Shown here piece by piece: positions 26,979 to 35,962 of a stretch of DNA of 64,000 nt. The translations under genes were made by a program, and so were the position numbers. The stretch comes from Winogradskya humida (lineage in GTDB: Bacteria; Actinomycetota; Actinomycetes; Mycobacteriales; Micromonosporaceae): positions 19,785 to 83,784 of the forward strand of contig NZ_BOMN01000097.1 in assembly GCF_016862215.1 (NCBI RefSeq), written 5' to 3'. The notes under the pieces were generated by a model. It ran no database searches, was not told where the DNA came from, and saw nothing but the letters and a program-made list of their open reading frames with translations. The stretch's first letter is position 1; every line of letters starts with the position of its first letter.

Positions 26979-27006
26979 ATTGGATCCAATATCTGCAAAA
27001 TATGAT
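26979..27006 (+). promoter_or_regulatory. GntR operator overlapping the transporter-operon promoter
   Basis: ATTGGATCCAAT at 26979-26990 is a perfect palindrome. TTGGAT (26980-26985) can serve as a -35 and TATGAT (27001-27006) as a -10 with a 15-nt spacer, so a repressor on the palindrome would occlude the promoter. The TAGGAG ribosome site and ATG follow at 27041 and 27055. Confidence 0.65.
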
Positions 27007-27054
27007 CCCATTCTTGAGAGATACCACGCACCGCTGGATGTAGGAGTTGCCCTC

Positions 27055-28698
27055 ATGACGGATTCCCTCGCTTCCCGCTCCTTCTCGCGACGCAACATAT
27101 TGCGCGGCGCCGGCCTGCTCGGCATGGGCGCCGGGCTCGGTATGACCGGACTGCTCAGCGCCTGCGGCGTCGCCGCGGACGACGACAAGGACTCGGCCAA
27201 CGGCGGCCGCAGCGGCGGCACGCTGACGATGGCCATCGACGGCACCAGCGCGGTCAACGACCCCGCCTTCTACACCACCCTCGGTGACTGGATGGCCGTC
27301 GACTGCATCTGCCGCGGCCTGACGTTCATCTCCTTCGAGACCAACGATCCGCAGCCCGACCTCGCCGAGAGCTGGGAGCTCTCCGCCGACAAGCTGACCT
27401 ACACGTTCAAGCTCCGGCAGGGCGTCACGTTCCACGATGGCACCACGTTCACCTCCGCCGACGTGCTGGCCAGCCTCGGCCGCCAGTTCAACGCCGACGA
27501 CAAGACGCTGCCCGAGGGCTCCTCGCGGCCGCTGCAGAGCCTCGGCAAGAACATCAAGAGCCTGACCGCGCCGGACGCGAACACCGTGCTCATGGTGCTG
27601 GCCTCCCCCGACGCCACCGTGCTGAACAGGCTCTCCGACATCGGCGGCCGGATCATCTCCAAGGCCGCGCTCGACAAGTACGGCAAGGACATCGGCAAGA
27701 ACCTCGTCGGCACCGGCCCGTTCAAGTTCTCGGCGGCGACCTCCGGGCAGTCCGTGACGCTGGAGGCGTTCGACGGGTTCCGCCTCGGCAAGCCCCCGAT
27801 CGACCGGCTCGTGCTGCAGCAGGTCACCGACCCGTCGACGATCGTCAGCTCGCTGCTGTCCGGCGACATCAGCGCCACCCAGTTCACGCCCTACTCGGCG
27901 CTGGAGCAGCTGCGCAAGAACGACGCGGTGACCGTCTACGACACGCCGTACAGCTTCGACGCGATCCTCATGATCGACGCTCGCAAGATCAAGGAGCTGG
28001 ACGTCCGCAAGGCGATCAACCTCGCCGTGGACCGCCAGGCCATCCTCAGCCAGGCGTTCTTCGGCGCGGGCGCGCTGCCCGTCGGCTACACGATCCCGCC
28101 GTCGCAGAACGGCCACGACCCGGCCCTGGCCGACCTGAGCACGCAGAACATCGAGCAGGCCAAGCAGCTCATCGTCGCGGCCGGCGCGACCGGGCGGACG
28201 GTCCGGCTGATGGCCGCCAGTGACAGCTGGCACCCGAAGGCCGCGCAGATCGTCGCGCAGAACCTCACCGACATCGGGCTCAAGGTGGTCACCGACTCCG
28301 TCGACCCGGCCACCTACTTCGGCCGCGTGGTCAACCCGGCCGACGAATACCACGACCTCATGATCTGGGAGCGGAACTCCTACGTGCCGGACCCGGACAA
28401 CATGATCGGGTCGCTGGCCATGCCGGCCGGTGTCTACGGCGACTTCGCGACAGGCTTCAACACCCTCGACGGCTCGGCGGTGTTCGCGACCGATCTCACC
28501 GCCGCCAAGAACATGCCCAACGGCGCCGAGCGGACGGCCAAGTACAGCGACATCCAGCGCCGCTTCGCCGAGCAGTTCATGGTGATCTCGATGCTGGGCT
28601 ACTCCTGCAACCCGGTGGTCAGCGGGGCGAAGGTGAAGGACATGAACTTCGCGGCCCTCGGCAGCCACCGCTGCTTCATGGAGAAGGCGAGTGTCTGA
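27055..28698 (+). CDS. ABC transporter substrate-binding lipoprotein, family 5 (Dpp/Opp type)
   Basis: 547 aa. The ATG at 27055 has TAGGAG 8 nt upstream. The N-terminus combines a Tat-like S-R-R-N-I-L-R-G with a lipobox L-L-S-A-C-G (Cys ~37), so it is exported folded and lipid-anchored. The mature protein is an SBP_bac_5 domain, with L-A-E-S-W-E-L-S-x-D-x-L-T-Y-T-F-K-L-R-x-G-V-x-F-H-D-G as its hallmark. Family members bind peptides, but also opines, nickel or oligosaccharides; here an amide- or amine-containing pathway substrate is likely. First gene of the long second operon (27055-39819); it overlaps the permease gene by 8 bp. Confidence 0.92.
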   Translation: MTDSLASRSFSRRNILRGAGLLGMGAGLGMTGLLSACGVAADDDKDSANGGRSGGTLTMAIDGTSAVNDPAFYTTLGDWMAVDCICRGLTFISFETNDPQPDLAESWELSADKLTYTFKLRQGVTFHDGTTFTSADVLASLGRQFNADDKTLPEGSSRPLQSLGKNIKSLTAPDANTVLMVLASPDATVLNRLSDIGGRIISKAALDKYGKDIGKNLVGTGPFKFSAATSGQSVTLEAFDGFRLGKPPIDRLVLQQVTDPSTIVSSLLSGDISATQFTPYSALEQLRKNDAVTVYDTPYSFDAILMIDARKIKELDVRKAINLAVDRQAILSQAFFGAGALPVGYTIPPSQNGHDPALADLSTQNIEQAKQLIVAAGATGRTVRLMAASDSWHPKAAQIVAQNLTDIGLKVVTDSVDPATYFGRVVNPADEYHDLMIWERNSYVPDPDNMIGSLAMPAGVYGDFATGFNTLDGSAVFATDLTAAKNMPNGAERTAKYSDIQRRFAEQFMVISMLGYSCNPVVSGAKVKDMNFAALGSHRCFMEKASV

Positions 28699-29572
28699 CC
28701 GAGCCCTGAGCGCACGGCCGGTGCCGGCCGGGCGACTGCGGGCCGCATATTCGCGGCGCCGGGTCGCCCGGTCGGCGCTGGGCGCCTGCTCCTGGGCGAT
28801 CGTGCTGCTCTTCGTGCTGATCGCCCTGCTCGGCCCGCCGCTGGTCGGCGCCGACCCGGCCCGCCAGACCAGTGACGCGATGGCGTCGATCGGCGCGAGC
28901 GGGCACCTGCTCGGCACCGACGACCTCGGCCGCGACATGCTGGCCCGGATGCTCTACGGCGCCCGGCCGCTGCTGCTCGTCGCCTTCCTGTCCACGGCTC
29001 TCGCGGCGGTGCTCGGGGTCGCGATCGGGCTGGTCGCCGGCTTCTTCGGGCGCTGGATCGAGTGGGTCCTGATGCGCCTGATGGACCTGGCGCTCGCGTT
29101 CCCCGCGATGCTGCTGATCATCCTGGTGGTGGCCGCGTGGCGTCCCGGTGTGCCCAGTCTCGTCGTCGGCATCGGCGTCTCGCTCGCTCCCGGCCTGGCC
29201 CGGCTCACCCGGGCGCTCGCGGCCCGCGAGGCCGGGCGCGACTACGTGCTCGCCGCGCGGCTCGGCGGCACCCGTGCACCGCGGATCATGGTGCAGGAGG
29301 TGCTGCCGAACATCGCCGGGCCGCTGCTGGCCCAGGTCGTGATGACGCTGTCGGTCGCGGCCGGGTTCGCCGCCGGCCTGTCGTATCTCGGCCTCGGCAT
29401 CCAGCCGCCGACCCCGGACTGGGGCTACATGGTGCAGGCCGGGCAGGAATTCCTCTACACCGCGCCGCGCCTGGTCGTGCTCCCGGCGGCGGCCACCCTG
29501 ATCTTCGTCGTGGCCTGCAACTTCGCCGGTGACGACCTGCGCGACGCACTCGACCCCCGGGGGACGCGATGA
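28691..29572 (+). CDS. ABC transporter permease, DppC/OppC type
   Basis: 293 aa, GTG start inside the end of the binding-protein gene. Six hydrophobic segments. The DppC hallmarks H-L-L-G-T-D-D-L-G-R-D-M-L-A-R-M-L-Y-G-A-R (residues ~76-96) and the cytoplasmic EAA loop E-A-G-R-D-Y-V-L-A-A-R-L-G-G are both clear. It forms the channel with the DppB-type gene that follows. The order C before B is inverted relative to classical dpp/opp operons. Overlaps the next gene by 4 bp (ATGA). Confidence 0.92.
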   Translation: MSDRALSARPVPAGRLRAAYSRRRVARSALGACSWAIVLLFVLIALLGPPLVGADPARQTSDAMASIGASGHLLGTDDLGRDMLARMLYGARPLLLVAFLSTALAAVLGVAIGLVAGFFGRWIEWVLMRLMDLALAFPAMLLIILVVAAWRPGVPSLVVGIGVSLAPGLARLTRALAAREAGRDYVLAARLGGTRAPRIMVQEVLPNIAGPLLAQVVMTLSVAAGFAAGLSYLGLGIQPPTPDWGYMVQAGQEFLYTAPRLVVLPAAATLIFVVACNFAGDDLRDALDPRGTR

Positions 29573-30651
29573 CGACCGTGGCAGCTGTGGTCCCCCGGCG
29601 CCCGCTCCGGGATCGGCTCGGCACTCCCTGGCTGGTCGTCCGGCGTCTGCTGGCCGTCCCCATCGTGATGTTCTTCCTGGCCAGCGCGGTCTTCGTGGCG
29701 ATGCGGCTGCTGCCCGGCTCGCCGGCCACCTCACTCGCGGCCGGCGGTGCGTCCGGCGACACCAGCGCGGCGGCGCTGCGGGAGAACGAAGCCCAGATCA
29801 ACGAGGCGCTCGGCCTGGACAAGTCCCTGGCCCATCAGTACGGCTCGTTCCTCAGCGACATCGTGCACCTGGACCTGGGCACGTCGTTCTACGGCGGTAA
29901 CAGCATCAGGACGCTGCTCGGCGGGGCGCTGCCGGCGACCATCGAGCTGACCGTCGCCGCGATGCTGATCGCCGTGCTGCTCGGCATGGTCACGGGCGTC
30001 ATCGCGGCGCTGCGCAAGGACACGTGGATCGACAACCTCACCCGCTCGGTGGGCACGGTCAGCTTCTCGCTGCCCTGGTTCGCGCTCGGCGTGCTGGCCA
30101 TCGTGATCTTCGGGGTATGGCTGCAGTGGCTGCCGATCATCGGGCGGATGCCGTCGGCGCTCGATTACCGGCCGACGACCAACTTCGTGCTGCTCGACGC
30201 GATCCTGCAGGACCGCCCGGAGCTGATCTGGCCGTGGTTCCAGCACCTGATCCTCCCCGCGACCACCCTGGCACTGAGCATGGCCGGGTTCATCACCCGG
30301 ATCGTGCGGGCGTCGGTGCTGGAGGTGCTCGGCGACGACTTCGTGCGGACCGCCCGGATGAAGGGCCTGTCCGGTGGGCAGATCCTGCGCCGGCACGTGC
30401 TGCGCAACTCCTCCCTGCCCATCGTCACCGTGCTGGGCCTGCAGTTCGGCTCGCTGCTCGGCGGCTCGGTGATCACCGAGACCGTCTTCTCGTACCCGGG
30501 CGTCGGCAACATGCTGGTCAACGCCATCCTGCAGCGCGACTACCCCGTCGTGCAGGGTGCCGCGCTGGCCATCGCGTTGCTGTTCACCCTGGTCAACGTG
30601 GCGACGGACCTGCTCTACCTCGTCCTCGACCCGCGACTGCGAAAGGCCTGA
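29569..30651 (+). CDS. ABC transporter permease, DppB/OppB type
   Basis: 360 aa, ATG overlapping the previous stop. About six membrane segments. The DppB family features are visible: an N-terminal helix followed by L-P-G-S-P, the large periplasmic loop with L-G-L-D-K-S-L-A-H-Q-Y and L-D-L-G-T-S-F, the EAA loop D-D-F-V-R-T-A-R-M-K-G-L-S, and E-T-V-F-S-Y-P-G-V-G near the C-terminus. Partner of the DppC-type subunit. A 5-nt gap leads into the alpha/beta-hydrolase gene, which splits the permease genes from the ATPase genes. Confidence 0.92.
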   Translation: MTTVAAVVPRRPLRDRLGTPWLVVRRLLAVPIVMFFLASAVFVAMRLLPGSPATSLAAGGASGDTSAAALRENEAQINEALGLDKSLAHQYGSFLSDIVHLDLGTSFYGGNSIRTLLGGALPATIELTVAAMLIAVLLGMVTGVIAALRKDTWIDNLTRSVGTVSFSLPWFALGVLAIVIFGVWLQWLPIIGRMPSALDYRPTTNFVLLDAILQDRPELIWPWFQHLILPATTLALSMAGFITRIVRASVLEVLGDDFVRTARMKGLSGGQILRRHVLRNSSLPIVTVLGLQFGSLLGGSVITETVFSYPGVGNMLVNAILQRDYPVVQGAALAIALLFTLVNVATDLLYLVLDPRLRKA

Positions 30652-30656
30652 CACCC

Positions 30657-31330
30657 ATGAACATCGTCCTGGTGCACGGCGCCGGCGGAACCCCCGCGAC
30701 GTGGACGGAGGTCGTGCCGCTGCTCGAAGCCGCCGGTCACAGCGTCACCGCGGTGACCAACCCGATGACCTCGATGCACGACGACGTCGCGCACACCGCG
30801 TCGGTGGTCCGCGACATCGCGGGGCCGGTGCTGCTGGTCGGTCACTCGTACGGCGGCGCGGTCATCACCAACGCCGGCCACGAACCCCAGGTGACCGGGC
30901 TGGTCTACGTCGCGGCGTTCGCCCCGGACGAGGGCGAGTCGGTGAACGGCATCGTCGAGCGCTATCCCCCGGCCGAGGTGTCGAAGTACATGCGGCGCGG
31001 CCCCAACGGCGAATGGTCCTCGGAGCACACCGAGGACTACTGGAACGAGATCGCCTGGGACGTGAAGCCCGAGCAGCGCCCGGTGTGGGACGCCGAGTCC
31101 CGGCAGAGCGCCGCCGAGATCTTCACCGACAGGACCGGTGAGCCCGCCTGGAAGACCAAGCCGAGCTGGTACCTCATCGCCGCCCAGGACAAGACGCTCC
31201 CCACGGTCATCCAGCGCGACATGTCCGCCCGGATGGGCGCCGCGATCTCCGAGGTCCCCGGCAGCCACTTCACGCCGCGAGTGCATCCGGATGCGGTGGT
31301 GGCTGTGATCGAGAAGGCGCTGAACCCGAC

Positions 31331-31334
<4 letters not shown>
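30657..31334 (+). CDS. Alpha/beta-hydrolase (small esterase/amidase-like)
   Basis: 225 aa, ATG with GAAAGG upstream. A single alpha/beta-hydrolase domain: oxyanion H-G-A-G-G near the N-terminus, nucleophile elbow G-H-S-Y-G-G (Ser ~63), and a C-terminal catalytic His in P-G-S-H-F. This short type (H-G-A..., G-H-S-Y-G-G) includes plant hydroxynitrile-lyase/salicylate-esterase-like and bacterial ester/amide hydrolases. Placed between permease and ATPase genes of the importer, it likely acts on the imported compound, perhaps removing an ester or amide group (inference). Its TGA overlaps the next ATG. Confidence 0.85.
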
Positions 31335-32412
<1,078 letters not shown>

Positions 32413-32416
<4 letters not shown>

Positions 32417-33381
32417 AGGTCCAGACGCCGTTGATGCAGGTCGAGAAGCTGTCGGTGGAGTTCGGCAACAAGGTGCGCGCCGTTCGCGACGTCGACCTGA
32501 CCGTCTACGAGGGTGAGACGCTGGGCCTGGTCGGCGAGTCCGGCTGCGGTAAGTCCACTCTCGGCAAGGCGATGCTGCGCGTGATCGAGCCCAGCTCGGG
32601 CGCCATCCGTTACCGCGGCCTGAACATCACCGACCTGCGCGGGACGGTGCTGCGCAGCACCCGCGCCGAGCTGCAGATGGTGTTCCAGGACCCGTTCGGC
32701 TCGCTGAACCCGCGCCGCAAGGTCGCGGACATCGTCGCCGAGCCGCTGCTGCGGGCCCGGGGCGCCGACAAGAAGACCGCCCGGGAGACCGCACTGGACC
32801 TGCTGGACCTGGTCGGGCTGGGCCGCGAGGCCGGGGAGCGGCGCCCGCACGAATTCTCCGGCGGGCAGCGTCAGCGCATCGGCATCGCCCGCGCGCTGGC
32901 ACCCGGGCCACGGTTCGTGGTGGCCGACGAGCCCGTCTCCGCGCTGGACGTGTCGATCCAGGCGCAGGTCATCAACCTGCTCGCCGACCTGACCCGCGAC
33001 CGCGAGCTGACGATGTTGTTCATCTCGCACGACCTGGGCGTGGTCCGGCACGTCGCCGACCGGGTCGCCGTGATGTATCTGGGCGAGATCATCGAGATCG
33101 CGTCCCGGGACGCGTTCTTCGCCGCGCCCGCCCACCCGTACAGCGAGGCACTGCTCTCCTCGGTGCCGCAGCTGAGCCAGGAACCGCGTGAGCGGATCGT
33201 CCTGGAGGGCGAGCTGCCCGACCCGGCCGCACCACCGCCGGGCTGCACGTACCACACCCGATGCCGGTACGCGGTCGACAAGTGCCGCACCACCCCACCG
33301 CCGCTCGCGGAAGTACAGCCGGGCCGCTCCGTCCGCTGTCATCTTCCGCTGATCGCCATCACTGAGAGGCCGAACGCGTGA
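32413..33381 (+). CDS. ABC transporter ATP-binding protein, DppF/OppF type
   Basis: 322 aa, ATGA overlap with the previous gene. Walker A G-E-S-G-C-G-K-S, the Q-loop V-F-Q-D-P-F-G-S-L-N-P typical of DppF, signature F-S-G-G-Q-R-Q-R, Walker B F-V-V-A-D-E-P and H-switch S-H-D-L-G, then the oligopeptide C-terminal domain with Y-H-T-R-C-R-Y. It completes a five-component importer (binding protein, two permeases, two ATPases). Confidence 0.92.
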
Positions 33382-34136
33382 TCATCGACGCCTACAACAC
33401 CACCCAGGACGTCCGCGGGCGCTCGGACTACCTGACCGGGGCCCGTCCCGGCCAGGCGCCGCCGCCGCACGTGCCGTTCGACCCGCAGCGCATCCTCACC
33501 CGGATGGATGCCGCCGGCGTGGACATGGCGATGGTCTGCTCGCTGGCCCAGCGCATCGAGAACGACTTCATCATCGACCTCGTCAAGGCGCATCCGACCC
33601 GGCTGTTCGGCTTCGGGCAGGTCATGCCGCAGGCCGACGACGCGCTCGACGAGATCGAACGGATCGCGGCGGCCGGGCTCTCCGGGCTCAAGCTGCACCC
33701 GAGCCTGCACGGCTATCACGTCGCCGACCACGGGCTGCTCGACCCGGTCTTCGCGAAGTGCGCCGAGCTGGGCCTGCCGATCCTGATCAACGCGCTGGAC
33801 GACGCGTTCTGCGCGCCGCTCGCGATCGAGGAGATCGCCAAGGGGCACCCGGACGTGCCGACGATCATCGCGCACATGGGCGCGGTCTGGAACGTGCCCG
33901 AGGCGATCATCGTGTCCGAACGCAACCCGCACATCTTCCTGGAGACGTCGGCGACGCTGGTGAGCGACGTCAAGCGCGCGTACGCCCGGCTGGGCCCGAC
34001 GAAGATCCTGTTCGGCAGCGAGTGGCCGGGCTCCGACTTCGACCTGGAGCGCTTCAAGATCGCCAAGGCCATCCCGGACGAGGCCGACCGCGCGCTGGTC
34101 GAGGGCGGCAACATGGCCGGGATCCTCGGGCTGTGA
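33378..34136 (+). CDS. Amidohydrolase-2 family protein with altered metal site
   Basis: 252 aa, GTG start in a GTGA overlap. The fold markers of the ACMSD-like amidohydrolase group are present: G-L-K-L-H-P-S-L-H-G-Y, I-I-A-H-M-G-A-V-W and L-F-G-S-E-W-P-G-S-D. The usual N-terminal D-x-H-x-H metal motif is replaced by I-D-A-Y-N-T-T, and the final Asp region reads S-E-W-P-G-S-D. So metal binding may be reduced, or the enzyme may use another mechanism. In the pathway it could hydrolyse a C-N bond or decarboxylate a ring-opened intermediate. It is translationally coupled on both sides. Confidence 0.8.
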   Translation: MIIDAYNTTQDVRGRSDYLTGARPGQAPPPHVPFDPQRILTRMDAAGVDMAMVCSLAQRIENDFIIDLVKAHPTRLFGFGQVMPQADDALDEIERIAAAGLSGLKLHPSLHGYHVADHGLLDPVFAKCAELGLPILINALDDAFCAPLAIEEIAKGHPDVPTIIAHMGAVWNVPEAIIVSERNPHIFLETSATLVSDVKRAYARLGPTKILFGSEWPGSDFDLERFKIAKAIPDEADRALVEGGNMAGILGL

Positions 34137-34573
34137 TCACCCCCGTTCCCGCACCGGCGGACATGACGGCCGGTGATCTGTCCCTGTTGCGGCTCGCCGA
34201 GGAGCTCCTCGAGAAGGTGTACGTGTTCGGGCGCCACGAGGTCGCGACCGCGCTGCGCACCGCCGACGGCGGGGTCTACACCGGCGTACACCTCGAAGGC
34301 TCATGCCGCCGCAGCTCGATCTGCGCCGAGGGGATCGCGCTCGGCGCGGCCCGCGGCGGGCTCCCGGCCGGTGCACCGCTGACCGTCGACACCGTCGTGT
34401 CGGTGCAGATCAAGCCCGCCGACACGTTCCGGATCATCGCCCCGTGCGGGGTGTGCCGCGAACTGATCAGTGACTACAGCCCGGACGCGACCGTCTGGCT
34501 GACAACCCCGGACGGCCCGGCCCGTATGAGGGCGCTGGACCTGCTGCCGGAGAAGACGAGGCGAGCATGGTGA
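34133..34573 (+). CDS. Cytidine/blasticidin deaminase-like zinc enzyme
   Basis: 146 aa, GTG start overlapping the preceding TGA. The CDA zinc site is intact: I-C-A-E-G-I-A (zinc Cys and catalytic Glu) and A-P-C-G-V-C-R-E (the two other Cys ligands). Length equals a bacterial cytidine deaminase, but pathway position argues for deamination of a related amidine or N-heterocycle rather than nucleoside salvage (inference). Some relatives inactivate nucleoside antibiotics such as blasticidin S. The gene ends 7 nt inside the creatininase gene. Confidence 0.82.
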   Translation: MITPVPAPADMTAGDLSLLRLAEELLEKVYVFGRHEVATALRTADGGVYTGVHLEGSCRRSSICAEGIALGAARGGLPAGAPLTVDTVVSVQIKPADTFRIIAPCGVCRELISDYSPDATVWLTTPDGPARMRALDLLPEKTRRAW

Positions 34574-35313
34574 ACCAACCGATCCTCTGGGACTCCCTGA
34601 CCTGGCAGGACAGTGCGTCGGCCGGCGACGCGGTGATCATCCCGGTCGGCGCGATCGAGCAGCACGGCCCGCACCTGCCGCTGAGCGTGGACGCGCGGAT
34701 CTGCGAGGCCGTGGCGCACGCCGTCTCCGCTGTCTCGCGCGTGCCCGTGATCCCGACGCTGACCTACGGCGTCTCCGGCTCGCACGGCGACTTCAACGGC
34801 ACCATCGCGCTGCGGCCCGAGACGCTGATCGCGGTGGTCGAGGACATCATCGAATCGCTGTACGCGAGCGGCGTACGCCAGTTCATCCTGCTCAACGGCC
34901 ACATCTGGAACAACGGCTCGCTCGACGTCTCCGCCGAGAAGCTGCGGGTACGCCACAAGGACGCCCGCGTGCGCGCCCTGGGCTACGTGACGATGTACCC
35001 CGGCCCCGAGGTCGACGGGCACGTCACCTACGGCCGCGGCCTGATGCACGCCAACTTCTTCGAGACGTCGGTGATGCTGCACCTGCACCCCGAACTCGTC
35101 CACATGGACCGCGTCACCTCGCACACCGACGTCGACTCGTTCTGGGACTACCGCATGGACCAGGTCAGCGAGACCGGCGTCTGGGGTCGCGACGTCGACG
35201 AGGCCAACGCCGGGCACGGCAGGTCGGAGTTCGAGCGCTGCGTCGACACCACCGCGCGGGCCGTCACCGCCGCCGTCGCCGAGCCCTGGCCGAACCCGAA
35301 GCACCGTCCGTAA
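34567..35313 (+). CDS. Creatininase family amidohydrolase
   Basis: 248 aa, ATG overlapping the deaminase-like gene. The binuclear-metal motifs of the creatininase fold are clear: P-V-G-A-I-E-Q-H-G-P-H-L-P-L-S-V-D, N-G-H-I-W-N-N (canonical N-G-H-G-G-N, so two Gly are replaced) and M-H-A-N-F-F-E-T-S. Family members open cyclic amides (creatinine) or cleave formamides (e.g. FAPy hydrolases in riboflavin/F420 synthesis). Here ring opening or hydrolysis of an amide intermediate is the simplest reading. A 10-nt gap precedes the cyclase gene. Confidence 0.88.
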   Translation: MVNQPILWDSLTWQDSASAGDAVIIPVGAIEQHGPHLPLSVDARICEAVAHAVSAVSRVPVIPTLTYGVSGSHGDFNGTIALRPETLIAVVEDIIESLYASGVRQFILLNGHIWNNGSLDVSAEKLRVRHKDARVRALGYVTMYPGPEVDGHVTYGRGLMHANFFETSVMLHLHPELVHMDRVTSHTDVDSFWDYRMDQVSETGVWGRDVDEANAGHGRSEFERCVDTTARAVTAAVAEPWPNPKHRP

Positions 35314-35323
35314 GGGGAATACC

Positions 35324-35962
35324 ATGGAGATCTTCGACATCACGCTCCCGATCCACCCGGAGATGCTGCACTGGGGCCGCAAGCCCGAGGTGGAGATCGT
35401 CGAGTCACTCGCCAACGGCGACGCGTCCAACGTCACCCGCTGGCGCCTCGGCGCCCACACCGGCACCCACGTCGACGCCCCGGCCCACTTCGTCGACGGC
35501 GCCACCCCCATCGACAAGGTCTCGCTGCACTCCCTCGTCGGGCCTGCCATCGTGGTGGACATGACCCACGTGACCGGTGACATCACAGTGGAGGATCTGA
35601 CGGCGGCCGGCGTGAGCGGCCAGCGCCGGGTGCTCTTCAAGACCACCAACTCGGGCGGCCCGCTCAAGGAGACCGACCGCGCCCCCAGCTGGGTCGGGCT
35701 GTCCCCCGCGGCCGCGAAGGCGCTCATCGACGACGGCGTCGAACTGGTCGGCATCGACTACCTGACCATCGAGAGCCACACCCTGACCGACACCTGGGAC
35801 GCGCACCACGCACTGCTCGGCGCCGGTGTGCTGATCCTCGAGAACGCCGACCTCGACGCCGTCCCGCCGGGCGACTACGAGCTGGTCTGCCTGCCCGCCA
35901 AGCTCGTGGACGCCGACGGCTCGTTCACCCGCGCCATCCTGATCAAGCGGGACCCGGCATGA
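35324..35962 (+). CDS. Cyclase family protein (kynurenine formamidase-like metal hydrolase)
   Basis: 212 aa with AAGGGG ~9 nt before the ATG. The family signature H-T-G-T-H-V-D-A-P-A-H-F (metal-binding His/Asp) is at residues ~46-57, and D-Y-L-T-I-E-S and H-H-A-L-L conform to the KynB/isatin-hydrolase fold. Members hydrolyse N-formyl or cyclic amide groups such as N-formylkynurenine, isatin or pyrimidine-type imides. With the class V PLP domain at 21710, a kynurenine-like step is conceivable but unproven. ATGA overlap with the next gene. Confidence 0.88.
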   Translation: MEIFDITLPIHPEMLHWGRKPEVEIVESLANGDASNVTRWRLGAHTGTHVDAPAHFVDGATPIDKVSLHSLVGPAIVVDMTHVTGDITVEDLTAAGVSGQRRVLFKTTNSGGPLKETDRAPSWVGLSPAAAKALIDDGVELVGIDYLTIESHTLTDTWDAHHALLGAGVLILENADLDAVPPGDYELVCLPAKLVDADGSFTRAILIKRDPA

